Assembly (NCBI GenBank): GCA_023434025.1
Contig: JAEYTL010000056.1
Coordinates: 62,001 to 126,000 of the forward strand
Origin: Bacteroidota bacterium
Lineage (GTDB): Bacteria; Bacteroidota; Bacteroidia; Flavobacteriales; Flavobacteriaceae
Direction of reading: 5' to 3'
DNA: 64,000 bases
This document shows positions 17,970-25,735 of the stretch, piece by piece (the first letter of the stretch is position 1; every line of letters begins with the position of its first letter). The position numbers and the translations under genes are program-made. The notes beneath the pieces were generated by a model. It was not told the origin of the DNA. It searched no databases and saw only the letters and a program-made list of their open reading frames with translations.

Positions 17970-18593
17970 ATGAGTCTTGTTAAACTAGCCATAAAAGGAA
18001 TTTCTTACAGCCAAACCCAAAACGGTGCGTATGCACTTATTCTGAATGAAGTAGATGGAGAACGAAAATTGCCGATTGTGATCGGAGCTTTTGAAGCTCA
18101 GTCGATTGCTATTGCATTAGAAAAAGAAATAAAACCTCCGCGTCCGCTTACACACGATTTGTTTAAAAATTTTGCTGACCGGTTTGATATTGTAGTAAAA
18201 CAGGTTATTATTCACAAGTTAGTAGATGGTGTTTTTTATTCCAGCATCATTTGTGAACGCGATAAAATAGAAGAAATAGTTGATGCAAGAACCTCCGACG
18301 CCATTGCGTTGGCTTTGCGTTTTAATGCCCCGATATTCACTTATAAAAATATTTTAGACAAGGCCGGGGTGTATTTAAAAGGCAACACCATGGAACCTGA
18401 CAATCCGAATGAAGGAAACGATGATGTCCTGAGTACCCCGGAAACCTTTGGATTAGAAGACTCTTCTTCCAAAGATACTTACAGTTCTAAAAGTATTCAG
18501 GAGTTATACGAACTTTTGAATGAAGCTGTTCAGAACGAAGACTACGAAAAAGCAGCAAAAATAAGAGATGAAATTTCGAAAAAGGAATCTTAA
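17970..18593 (+). CDS. Bifunctional nuclease family protein (DUF151) with UVR domain
   Basis: The N-terminal 130 residues match the bifunctional nuclease/DUF151 family, for example LPIVIGAFEAQSIAIALE near residue 33, RPLTHDLF near 58 and RTSDAIALALRFNAPI near 110. The last 35 residues form a UVR motif (ELYELLNEAVQNEDYEKAAK), a helical hairpin known from UvrB and UvrC that mediates protein contact. The 207-residue two-domain arrangement is common in Bacteroidota. DNase and RNase activity is known for plant relatives; the bacterial role is poorly defined. The protein has no signal peptide, so it is cytoplasmic. Confidence 0.88.
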   Translation: MSLVKLAIKGISYSQTQNGAYALILNEVDGERKLPIVIGAFEAQSIAIALEKEIKPPRPLTHDLFKNFADRFDIVVKQVIIHKLVDGVFYSSIICERDKIEEIVDARTSDAIALALRFNAPIFTYKNILDKAGVYLKGNTMEPDNPNEGNDDVLSTPETFGLEDSSSKDTYSSKSIQELYELLNEAVQNEDYEKAAKIRDEISKKES

Positions 18594-18629
18594 TAAAATA
18601 CATTGTCCAATAATCCTATTTTTTACAAA

Positions 18630-20288
18630 ATGCATAAAAAAATAATTTTACTTACGCTCACCTTGCTCTTTTCAATGGGGTTTAACGCTCAGGAGTTAGA
18701 GAAAAAATGGCAATTAAGCTCTTCTAAATCGGATTATCTGGAATTAAAAGAAGGTGGCTACGAACTCAAAATAACCGCAGACAGTATAACACAAAAAGGG
18801 GACTATTTGGTTCAGGACAACTATTTATTTTTATTTGAAAACGGGGCAGATGCCCCAACCAAACGGTTTACCATTGCTACTAAATCAGATTCGCTTTTAA
18901 CGTTAAAATCAAAAGACAAGGCATATTCGTTTTTGGCCTCAAATAAAATAAAGCCTGAACAAAGCAAAGCTCAATTGATTAAGAGTTCCGGCTTTAACAT
19001 CACCAGTTTGTGGCGTGGAATTTTAGGAATGGCTTCACTTTTAATCATAGCCTATGTATTCAGTTCAAACCGAAAAGCCATTAACTGGAAAACTGTCGGA
19101 ATTGGTATTTTTGCCCAATTGGTTTTGGCCATCGGTGTATTAAAAGTTGATTTCATTAAAAATCTGTTTGAATTTGTTGGCGGATTATTTGTAAAAGTAT
19201 TAGATTTTACAAGAGCCGGGAGCGAATTTTTGTTGGGAGGAATGATGAATGTGGACAATTTCGGATTCATCTTCCTGTTTCAGGTTTTACCCACTATTAT
19301 TTTCTTTTCTGCGTTAACCTCTTTATTATTTTATTTAGGAATAATTCAGGTTGTAGTAAAAGGTTTAGCCCTGTTGTTAACCAAAATTTTAGGTATTTCA
19401 GGGGCAGAAAGCTTATCGGTGGCCGGTAATATATTTTTAGGGCAAACCGAAGCTCCGCTGATGATCAAAGCTTACCTGGAAAAAATGAACAAAAGCGAAA
19501 TACTTTTGGTTATGGTTGGCGGGATGGCTACAGTTGCCGGAGGGGTTCTGGCTGCTTATATTGGATTTTTGGGCGGGAATGACCCCTTGTTGCGTTTAGA
19601 ATTTGCCAAACATCTGCTGGCGGCTTCTGTAATGGCAGCACCGGGAGCCATTGTTGTTTCCAAAATGCTTTTCCCGCAGACAGAATCCATAGATACAAAC
19701 GTAGAAGTTTCTAAAGAAAAAATCGGTTCCAATATTCTGGATGCCATTGCCACCGGAACAACCGAGGGCTTAAAGCTGGCAGCCAATGTAGCGGCCATGC
19801 TGTTGGTTTTCATCGCTTTTATCGCCATGATTAATTACACCTTGGGCTGGATAGGAGACTGGTCCGGGTTAAATGAAATAATTGCCGCAAACACTCCTTA
19901 TTCTAAGTTTTCATTAGAAACCGTTTTAGGAATTGTTTTTGCCCCGTTAATGTGGTTAATCGGCGTGGCTCAGGAGGACATGATGTTAATGGGCCAATTG
20001 TTAGGCATCAAATTAGCCGCATCAGAATTCGTTGGATACATCCAGTTAGCCGAATTAAAAAATGCCGCGAATGCCATTCACTTTACGTATGATAAATCGG
20101 TTATCATGGCCACGTATATGCTGTGTGGTTTTGCTAACTTTGCCTCTATCGGAATTCAAATCGGAGGTATCGGATCATTGGCTCCGGGACAACGCAAGAC
20201 ACTTTCGGAATTTGGATTAAAAGCGGTGATTGGAGGAAGCATAGCTTCTTTGTTATCAGCTACAATTGCCGGAATGATTATTGGATAA
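18630..20288 (+). CDS. CNT-family nucleoside transporter with N-terminal exported domain
   Basis: Residues from about 140 onward form a concentrative nucleoside transporter (NupC-like), which imports nucleosides using Na+ or H+. Typical core motifs are FLGQTEAPLMIKAYL near residue 270 and GFANFASIGIQIGGIGSLAPG near 500. Unusually, the protein begins with a signal peptide (MHKKIILLTLTLLFSMGFNAQ) and a beta-rich domain of about 100 residues (about 22-120). The start is placed at ATG 18630; an in-frame TTG at 18603 would add nine residues before the signal peptide. The short spacing to both neighbours suggests an operon with the nuclease gene upstream and the zinc-ribbon gene downstream. Confidence 0.9.
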   Translation: MHKKIILLTLTLLFSMGFNAQELEKKWQLSSSKSDYLELKEGGYELKITADSITQKGDYLVQDNYLFLFENGADAPTKRFTIATKSDSLLTLKSKDKAYSFLASNKIKPEQSKAQLIKSSGFNITSLWRGILGMASLLIIAYVFSSNRKAINWKTVGIGIFAQLVLAIGVLKVDFIKNLFEFVGGLFVKVLDFTRAGSEFLLGGMMNVDNFGFIFLFQVLPTIIFFSALTSLLFYLGIIQVVVKGLALLLTKILGISGAESLSVAGNIFLGQTEAPLMIKAYLEKMNKSEILLVMVGGMATVAGGVLAAYIGFLGGNDPLLRLEFAKHLLAASVMAAPGAIVVSKMLFPQTESIDTNVEVSKEKIGSNILDAIATGTTEGLKLAANVAAMLLVFIAFIAMINYTLGWIGDWSGLNEIIAANTPYSKFSLETVLGIVFAPLMWLIGVAQEDMMLMGQLLGIKLAASEFVGYIQLAELKNAANAIHFTYDKSVIMATYMLCGFANFASIGIQIGGIGSLAPGQRKTLSEFGLKAVIGGSIASLLSATIAGMIIG

Positions 20289-20290
20289 TT

Positions 20291-20638
20291 ATGACACATC
20301 AATTTAATTGTATTCATTGCAAGCACGAAAATAAAGTAAAAATTACCGTTAGCGACAGAGGAGAATATCAAATGAAGTGCGGTGATTTTGTCGACACAAC
20401 ATGTAAATCGTGTCACAAAAAAGAAAAAACGCATATTAATAAAATTTACGCTGTTGCTTCACAGAAGAACATCACAATTGGATTTGTTTTTGGTTTTGTT
20501 TTAGTTAGTACTTTATTATTTTTTCTTCCTGGTTTTTTAATAATTTCAGCAAGTGTTGCATCAATTCCGTTATTAATATATATTGGTGAACGAAAAGTAG
20601 CTAACACTTTTAATCATTATAAAATTAAAACAAAATAA
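20291..20638 (+). CDS. Small zinc-ribbon membrane protein, unknown function
   Basis: I do not recognise a named family. The 115-residue product has two CxxC pairs, FNCIHCKHE at residue 5 and TTCKSCHKKE near 38, consistent with a zinc ribbon, followed by two adjacent membrane spans (about 57-92, GFVFGFVLVSTLLFFLPGF and the segment after it). There is no signal peptide; the ribbon is probably on the cytoplasmic side. It starts two bases after the transporter stop, so the two are likely co-expressed. Zinc-ribbon proteins of this sort are common and diverse. Confidence 0.7.
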   Translation: MTHQFNCIHCKHENKVKITVSDRGEYQMKCGDFVDTTCKSCHKKEKTHINKIYAVASQKNITIGFVFGFVLVSTLLFFLPGFLIISASVASIPLLIYIGERKVANTFNHYKIKTK

Positions 20639-20673
20639 ACCTAATACATTTCCATTTTTAAAGAATTAAAAAC

Positions 20674-21498
20674 ATGCAACAATACCACGACCTCGTAAAA
20701 CACGTTTTAGAAAACGGAACTCAAAAAGGCGATAGAACCGGAACCGGAACCATCAGTGTTTTTGGTTATCAGATGCGTTTTGATTTGAGTGAAGGCTTTC
20801 CGATGGTGACCACCAAAAAGTTACATTTGAAATCAATTATACATGAGTTGCTCTGGTTTTTAAAAGGAGATACGAATATCAATTACCTCAAAGAAAACGG
20901 TGTTAAAATCTGGGATGAATGGGCTGATGAAAAAGGGGATTTGGGGCCGGTTTATGGTCATCAATGGCGGAACTGGAACAGTGAGGAAATAGACCAAATA
21001 ACGGAATTAATCGAAACCTTAAAAAAAAATCCAAACAGCCGAAGAATGCTGGTTTCGGCCTGGAATCCTTCCGTCTTACCGGATACTTCTAAATCCTTTG
21101 CTGAAAATGTTGCCAACGGAAAAGCGGCTCTTCCGCCCTGCCATGCCTTTTTTCAGTTTTATGTTGCCGATGGAAAATTAAGCTGTCAATTATATCAACG
21201 CAGTGCCGACATTTTTTTGGGTGTTCCATTCAACATTGCTTCATACGCCTTGTTAACAATGATGATTGCTCAGGTTTGCGGCTTACAACCCGGAGATTTT
21301 ATTCATACCTTTGGTGATGCACATATTTATAATAACCACATCGAACAATTGGAATTACAGCTTTCGCGTGAGCCTAAACCCTTACCGAAAATGAAATTAA
21401 ACCCCGAAATAAAAAATATTTTTAATTTTACTTTTGATGATTTTACGCTAGAAGGATATGACCCTCATCCGCACATCAAAGGAGCCGTGGCAGTCTAA
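20674..21498 (+). CDS. thyA: Thymidylate synthase
   Basis: This enzyme converts dUMP to dTMP with methylene-tetrahydrofolate, giving dihydrofolate. The 274-residue protein shows the expected motifs: RTGTGTISVFGYQMRFDL near residue 21, the catalytic Cys156 in LPPCHAFFQFYV, and SADIFLGVPFNIASYALL near 178. Dihydrofolate reductase, which recycles the product, lies 1.75 kb downstream on the same strand. The TonB-domain gene follows after 9 bases. Confidence 0.98.
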   Translation: MQQYHDLVKHVLENGTQKGDRTGTGTISVFGYQMRFDLSEGFPMVTTKKLHLKSIIHELLWFLKGDTNINYLKENGVKIWDEWADEKGDLGPVYGHQWRNWNSEEIDQITELIETLKKNPNSRRMLVSAWNPSVLPDTSKSFAENVANGKAALPPCHAFFQFYVADGKLSCQLYQRSADIFLGVPFNIASYALLTMMIAQVCGLQPGDFIHTFGDAHIYNNHIEQLELQLSREPKPLPKMKLNPEIKNIFNFTFDDFTLEGYDPHPHIKGAVAV

Positions 21499-21507
21499 AC
21501 ATTTACT

Positions 21508-22302
21508 ATGAAATACTTACTGTGCATCTTGCTGTTTTGCTCCTCTTTGATGGAACAGGCAAAAGGTCAGCAAGTATATTTTCCATTCTATGACGATTGT
21601 AAAATCGAAAAAGAATTCTATACATGCGAAAGAGAAATTCTCGAAAGAGAAATTTTAAACTTAATTACACCTGAAACAGAAAGTAATATAATCGCAAATT
21701 TTACAAACAGTTATTCCGTTCTCACCCTTGCTTTTGTATTTCAGGATAACAATCCAATCAGAGAAGATATTGATATTGATTTTTCAGATAATGATCTTAA
21801 GGAAAAACTTAAAAATTTTCTTTTACAGTTAGAGCCATTTCCAAAAAACGACTCAATCAACAACCAACTGAAAGTCAGACATCATGAATTTGTTTTTTAT
21901 GCAAAAGAAAACAAAACGTTGCTTATTGCCAATGACAAAATGCTTAAAGAACTAAGCTATAAATCTGATTTCAAATTTGGAATAAAACCTAGGCCCTATG
22001 AGTGCACTGACTCAAATGATTATGACAGATGCATCAATACTTTTATCAGCAAACACATTATAAAGAACCTCATCTATCCTGATGAGGCAATTGATAATGG
22101 TCTTGAAGGCACAGTTGAATGTGATTTTTATATTGACAAAGAGGGTTTTGTCAATGTAAAGAAAACAGAGGGTCCGTACGGAATCCTGGAAAAGGAAGCG
22201 GAAAGAATTATCAGGAAATTGCCCCGATTTATTCCCGGATCAGTCAAAGATATACCTTCAGCATTTTCATTCAGAATTCCAATCACATATAGCATAAATT
22301 AA
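21508..22302 (+). CDS. Exported protein with TonB C-terminal-like domain
   Basis: The 264-residue product has a signal peptide (MKYLLCILLFCSSLMEQAKGQ) and, at about residues 190-264, a segment like the TonB C-terminal domain: NLIYPDEAIDNGLEGTVECD, then FYIDKEGFVNVKKTEG and ending FRIPITYSIN. Unlike true TonB it has no membrane anchor with a Pro-rich linker, so it is more likely one of the many Bacteroidota proteins using this fold outside energy transduction. The central part (about 25-185) has no recognisable motif. It follows thyA by 9 bases but nothing suggests a shared role. Confidence 0.75.
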   Translation: MKYLLCILLFCSSLMEQAKGQQVYFPFYDDCKIEKEFYTCEREILEREILNLITPETESNIIANFTNSYSVLTLAFVFQDNNPIREDIDIDFSDNDLKEKLKNFLLQLEPFPKNDSINNQLKVRHHEFVFYAKENKTLLIANDKMLKELSYKSDFKFGIKPRPYECTDSNDYDRCINTFISKHIIKNLIYPDEAIDNGLEGTVECDFYIDKEGFVNVKKTEGPYGILEKEAERIIRKLPRFIPGSVKDIPSAFSFRIPITYSIN

Positions 22303-22303
22303 A

Positions 22304-22342
22304 AATCCGCCTGATAAAATCAAACGGATTAAATTATTTTTC
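22304..22342 (+). terminator. Probable terminator after the TonB-domain gene
   Basis: AATCCG (22304-22309) pairs with CGGATT (22325-22330), with an inner TGAT/ATCA pairing in the loop, followed by AAATTATTTTTCT. It lies between two convergent genes. The stem is weak, so the call is moderate. Confidence 0.5.
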
Positions 22343-22356
22343 TTCAAAAGTAAAAT

Positions 22357-22653
22357 TTAAACCACAACAACACTATTCTCTGCTGCTGCAAAATCATTCC
22401 ATTTATACGCATCCGCTTCCGTTTCATTAATAAATTCTCCATCTACTAAATAACGGAACTCATAAGTATTGGATGCTGGCAGTTCAAACGTAGCTTTAAA
22501 AGTTCCGTTTTTTAACTTGCTTAACTCTCCTTCTTTTGGATTCCAGTTATTGAAATCACCCACTACAGCCGCAGAAACAGCTTCTTTTGCTTCAATGGAA
22601 AAAGTAACTTTGCAAACCGGTTTAGTTTTTATGAATTGTTTTTTAATTGCCAT
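22357..22653 (-). CDS. Stand-alone CBM48/isoamylase N-terminal-like domain protein
   Basis: The 98-residue protein consists almost entirely of an E-set domain like the glycogen-binding CBM48 of branching enzymes and AMPK beta. The hallmark AAVVGDFNNWNP lies near residue 33, followed by LKNGTFKATFELPASNTYEF and RYLVDGEFINE. It has no catalytic domain and no signal peptide, so it is presumably a cytoplasmic glycan- or protein-binding module. No glycogen metabolism genes are in the window. It is alone on the minus strand, convergent with the upstream operon. Confidence 0.85.
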   Translation of the reverse strand: MAIKKQFIKTKPVCKVTFSIEAKEAVSAAVVGDFNNWNPKEGELSKLKNGTFKATFELPASNTYEFRYLVDGEFINETEADAYKWNDFAAAENSVVVV

Positions 22654-22895
22654 AACTATCTAACTTTTAGAATTATGGCACAAAGAAACGAATAGGATAA
22701 TGAAAATCAAAGAGTTAGCATTATTTTTACTAAATTAGCAATAAGAACAAATAAAAAAAACCAAATTAACAGTTTATAACACCTTCATTTGCAATTATCA
22801 AAACGGGAAAACGGTTTCGTATTCCATTATATGTAAATTCATTTTTTTATTTTTCAAAAAAATAATACCTTTCAGAACCAAAAATAGCAAACTTA

Positions 22896-23246
22896 ATGGA
22901 TATGAATACGGAGCAACACGAAAAATACGAATATGCCCGACGAAGAATTAAACAGAAAAAAAGACTGTACTACCATTTTGTTTTGTTTTTAATCGGCAGT
23001 CTTTTTTTCCTGTTAATCGAAAAGCTTTTCGACATACAACCTTTTGAAGGGTGGTATTTATGGGCTGTAACCCTTTGGTTCTTTTTGTTTATTCTGCACT
23101 TTATTAAAGTTTATATCACCGACCGGTTCATGAACAAAGAATGGGAAAGAGAGCAGATTGACCGTTTGATGGCTAAACAAGAACAACGCATCAAACAGCT
23201 GGAACAGAAAATAGAAAACGAAACCAATTCAAAAAAAGAGATTTAG
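22896..23246 (+). CDS. 2TM domain-containing protein
   Basis: The 116-residue product matches the 2TM domain family: a basic amphipathic N-terminus (YEYARRRIKQKKRLYYH), two membrane spans (about 26-44 and 53-73), and a charged C-terminal coiled coil (about 80-115, with KQEQRIKQLEQKIENE). In some bacteria this module anchors histidine kinases; here it stands alone. Its function is unknown. A second in-frame ATG at 22902 is an equally good start. Its stop lies two bases before folA, so the two are co-transcribed. Confidence 0.82.
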   Translation: MDMNTEQHEKYEYARRRIKQKKRLYYHFVLFLIGSLFFLLIEKLFDIQPFEGWYLWAVTLWFFLFILHFIKVYITDRFMNKEWEREQIDRLMAKQEQRIKQLEQKIENETNSKKEI

Positions 23247-23248
23247 AC

Positions 23249-23731
23249 ATGACCATCATGATTGCTGCGGCAGCAGAAAACAATGCTTTAGGCAAAAACA
23301 ATGATTTGGTTTGGCATTTACCGGATGACTTCAAACGTTTTAAAGAACTCACATCCGGCCATCACATTATAATGGGAAGAAAAACATTTGAAAGCTTTCC
23401 AAAACTTCTTCCCAACCGAACGCACATTATTATTACCCGACAAAAAGATTATCAGCCCCAGCATTGTATTGTTGTAGACAGTATTGAAAAAGCACTTGAA
23501 TTTATTCCGGAAGATGATGACGCATTTATCATCGGTGGTGGTGAAATCTATAAACAAGCATTAGATTATACCGATGTAATTGAACTTACCCGGGTTCACG
23601 ACTCATTTGATGCCGATACTTTTTTTCCGGATATCAATCCAGCTCAATGGCTGCTTGTAGATGAAGAATATCATCCGAAAGATGAGAAACACCTGGTTGA
23701 CTTTACTTATCAAACCTATATCCGTAAATAA
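23249..23731 (+). CDS. folA: Dihydrofolate reductase
   Basis: This enzyme reduces dihydrofolate to tetrahydrofolate with NADPH and is the target of trimethoprim. The 160-residue protein has IAAAAENNALGKNNDLVWHL near residue 5 with the conserved W-x-x-P/L substrate loop, HHIIMGRKTFESFP near 37, FIIGGGEIYKQAL near 94 and the C-terminal beta strands ending in FTYQTYIRK. It works with thyA upstream in the thymidylate cycle. It is co-transcribed with the 2TM gene and followed by a hairpin. Confidence 0.97.
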   Translation: MTIMIAAAAENNALGKNNDLVWHLPDDFKRFKELTSGHHIIMGRKTFESFPKLLPNRTHIIITRQKDYQPQHCIVVDSIEKALEFIPEDDDAFIIGGGEIYKQALDYTDVIELTRVHDSFDADTFFPDINPAQWLLVDEEYHPKDEKHLVDFTYQTYIRK

Positions 23732-23732
23732 A

Positions 23733-23754
23733 AAACATCCCTTCCGGGATGTTT
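23733..23754. terminator. Bidirectional hairpin between folA and a convergent gene
   Basis: A perfect 9-base stem AAACATCCC (23733-23741) / GGGATGTTT (23746-23754) with tetraloop TTCC. The T-run is best on the minus strand, so it probably terminates the membrane-protein gene, and may also act after folA. Confidence 0.7.
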
Positions 23755-23786
23755 AGAATCAATGTTTCATGTTTGAATCAGCCAGC

Positions 23787-24104
23787 CTATTCAAGCATCA
23801 GTATCTGATAACTTAATATAAAAATTACCACTGCCAAAAATACTCCAGAGATGAAGATTACGACATTGGCAAACCTTTGAGAATACATCTCAAAGAAGCC
23901 TTTAATACCAAATACCACAAAGGTACTAAAGGCGAAAAAAACTAAAATTTCCAAAAACAAATTTAACCCTAAGAACGTTTGCGGCACCCCAACTTCAGTG
24001 TTACTGATTAAGGTAACACTGTCGATACTGCTAACAAGAAAAAAGGTGATAACCAGTGCCAATAGTATCCACTTTAGTTCAGCTTTTACAATTCTTGATA
24101 ACAT
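23787..24104 (-). CDS. Small three-span membrane protein, unknown function
   Basis: I do not recognise a named family. With the start at 24104 the product has 105 residues: a short basic N-terminus (MLSRIVKAELKW) and three hydrophobic spans, about 12-33, 46-70 and 79-102. In-frame ATGs also occur at 24116, 24125 and 24167; the shortest form is preferred because the first span then follows the start directly, but this is a judgement. The gene is divergent from menG across a region with overlapping inverted repeats. Confidence 0.6.
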   Translation of the reverse strand: MLSRIVKAELKWILLALVITFFLVSSIDSVTLISNTEVGVPQTFLGLNLFLEILVFFAFSTFVVFGIKGFFEMYSQRFANVVIFISGVFLAVVIFILSYQILMLE

Positions 24105-24167
24105 GATATGTAACATTTGATTCATGTGGTAAAATTGCACAATATCAAACACATACACAATACCCAC

Positions 24168-24206
24168 TTTTGGTGATTTTTTTTATATCACCAAAAACAG
24201 TGATAT
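24168..24206. repeat. Overlapping inverted repeats upstream of menG
   Basis: Arm A TTTTGGTGAT (24168-24177) is a perfect 10-base complement of ATCACCAAAA (24187-24196). The overlapping segment ATATCAC (24185-24191) also pairs with GTGATAT (24200-24206). The middle arm can thus pair with either flank. A T-rich tract follows. Confidence 0.7.
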
Positions 24207-24255
24207 TTTGTTTATTTTTTTTTAAAAAAGATTAAACAAATTAAATTTGCCGGTT

Positions 24256-24286
24256 ATTGTCATGATAACAGAATAGTTTATATTTG
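24256..24286 (+). promoter_or_regulatory. Promoter of menG
   Basis: ATTG at 24256-24259 and TATATTTG at 24279-24286 are separated by 19 bases, matching the Bacteroidota promoter (TTTG-N19-TAnnTTTG). The -7 ends only 14 bases before the ATG, so the leader should be very short and no Shine-Dalgarno is present. Confidence 0.7.
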
Positions 24287-24300
24287 CCTAAAATTTAAGT

Positions 24301-25032
24301 ATGTCAAAATCTGTAACACCCTACAAAGACTCCTCCTTAGGAAAAAAAGAACAAGTTGCCCAAATGTTTGACACCATTTCCGGCAATTATGACGGTCTTA
24401 ACAGGGTAATTTCATTTGGAACGGATGTGAAATGGCGTAAAGAAGTTTTAGCAATGGTTTCTGCTAAAAACCCTGAAACCATTCTTGATATTGCCACCGG
24501 AACAGGTGATCTGGCTATTTTGATGACAAAAACCAACGCAAAAAAGATCATCGGTTTAGATATTTCCGCCGGCATGCTTGAGGTTGGAAGAAAAAAAATC
24601 GAACAAAAAAAGCTTTCAGACAGAATTGAAATGGTTCTGGGAGATTCTGAAAATATTCCTTTTGAAGACAATCGTTTTGATGCCATAACCGTAGCCTTTG
24701 GCGTCAGAAACTTTGAAACCCTGGAAAAAGGGTTAGCTGAAATCCTGAGAGTGCTGAAACCAAATGGCATTTTTGTCATTTTAGAAACCTCTGTCCCCAG
24801 AAAATTTCCGTTCAGGCAGGGGTATTATTGCTACACAAAATATATTCTGCCTCTGATCGGAAAACTGTTTTCGAAAGATAATTCTGCCTACTCCTATTTA
24901 TCAGAATCAGCATCTGTTTTTCCTTACGGAGAAGCCTTGAACAATATTTTGAGAAAAGTTGGGTTTATAGACGTAACGGCAAAGCCAAAAACATTTGGTG
25001 TTGCCACTATTTATTCCGCATCAAAAAAATAA
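24301..25032 (+). CDS. menG: Demethylmenaquinone methyltransferase
   Basis: This SAM-dependent enzyme (UbiE/MenG family) carries out the last step of menaquinone synthesis, the quinone expected in Bacteroidota. The 243-residue protein has the family N-terminal MFDTISGNYDGLNRVISFG near residue 23, the SAM motif ILDIATGTGDLAI near 62, VTVAFGVRNFE-like AITVAFGVRNFETLEKG near 130 and the C-terminal GVATIYSA. It is followed after one base by porT, a pairing I know from other Flavobacteria. Ubiquinone synthesis is not expected in this group, so menG is preferred over ubiE. Confidence 0.95.
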   Translation: MSKSVTPYKDSSLGKKEQVAQMFDTISGNYDGLNRVISFGTDVKWRKEVLAMVSAKNPETILDIATGTGDLAILMTKTNAKKIIGLDISAGMLEVGRKKIEQKKLSDRIEMVLGDSENIPFEDNRFDAITVAFGVRNFETLEKGLAEILRVLKPNGIFVILETSVPRKFPFRQGYYCYTKYILPLIGKLFSKDNSAYSYLSESASVFPYGEALNNILRKVGFIDVTAKPKTFGVATIYSASKK

Positions 25033-25033
25033 A

Positions 25034-25735
25034 ATGAGAACAGTATTTTTAAGCATAATGCTCTTATTGAGTACACAGTCTAATGCCCAGTTTAACGGTG
25101 TTTTTGGAAGGGATCCGATTATTCATCTTGAAAATTTTGATAAACAGCGGGTACACTGGGGTTATTTTTTAGGATTCAATGCCTATGATTTCAAAATAGA
25201 TCAAAACCGCGTTACCGAAGAGATTTTATCAGAGACCACTACCGGTTTTAATGTTGGATTGGTGGGCGATCTGCGTCTGCATCAAAATATAAACCTCCGC
25301 TTTGAACCGGGCCTGTATTACACCCAACGCAATCTGACTTTTCCTAATTTTGAGAACCAGTTCGATGCATTACGCGAAGTAAAATCAACCTATATCCATT
25401 TTCCGCTATTGTTAAAATTTTCCGCTCAACGGTTAGGCAACATAAGGCCATATCTTGTTGGTGGTGTATCCGCTTCACTCAATTTGTCCAGTAATGCCAC
25501 CGCCCAGGATGACAATTCAAACAACCGGTTCCGGATGACAAAATGGACTAACTTTTATGAAGTTGGTTTTGGGATTGACATTTACTTGGAATATTTCAAA
25601 TTTTCGCCATCCATCAGAGGTATTTTTAGTCTCAACGATGAATTAATCCGTGACAATGATCCGAACAGTCCCTGGACTTCATCGGTTGAGTCAATGAAAA
25701 CCAGAGGTTTTTTTATAAATTTTACTTTCCATTAA
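25034..25735 (+). CDS. porT: PorT/SprT family type IX secretion protein
   Basis: This is a predicted outer-membrane beta-barrel of the PorT family, needed for type IX secretion and gliding in Bacteroidota (SprT in F. johnsoniae). The start is set at ATG 25034, directly after menG, which leaves a signal peptide (MRTVFLSIMLLLSTQSNAQ) at the N-terminus; the longer frame from 24995 would overlap menG. Repeating amphipathic strands such as NLRFEPGLYYTQRNLTF and PYLVGGVSASLNL, and a last residue pair FH after FFINFTF, fit a small eight-strand barrel of 233 residues. The menG neighbour supports porT over a generic outer-membrane protein. Its 3' end overlaps the convergent methyltransferase gene by 14 bases. 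Confidence 0.85.
   Translation: MRTVFLSIMLLLSTQSNAQFNGVFGRDPIIHLENFDKQRVHWGYFLGFNAYDFKIDQNRVTEEILSETTTGFNVGLVGDLRLHQNINLRFEPGLYYTQRNLTFPNFENQFDALREVKSTYIHFPLLLKFSAQRLGNIRPYLVGGVSASLNLSSNATAQDDNSNNRFRMTKWTNFYEVGFGIDIYLEYFKFSPSIRGIFSLNDELIRDNDPNSPWTSSVESMKTRGFFINFTFH

Noticed and set aside
24387..24779. 130-codon minus-strand open frame
   Set aside because: It is antisense to menG, whose catalytic motifs are intact.
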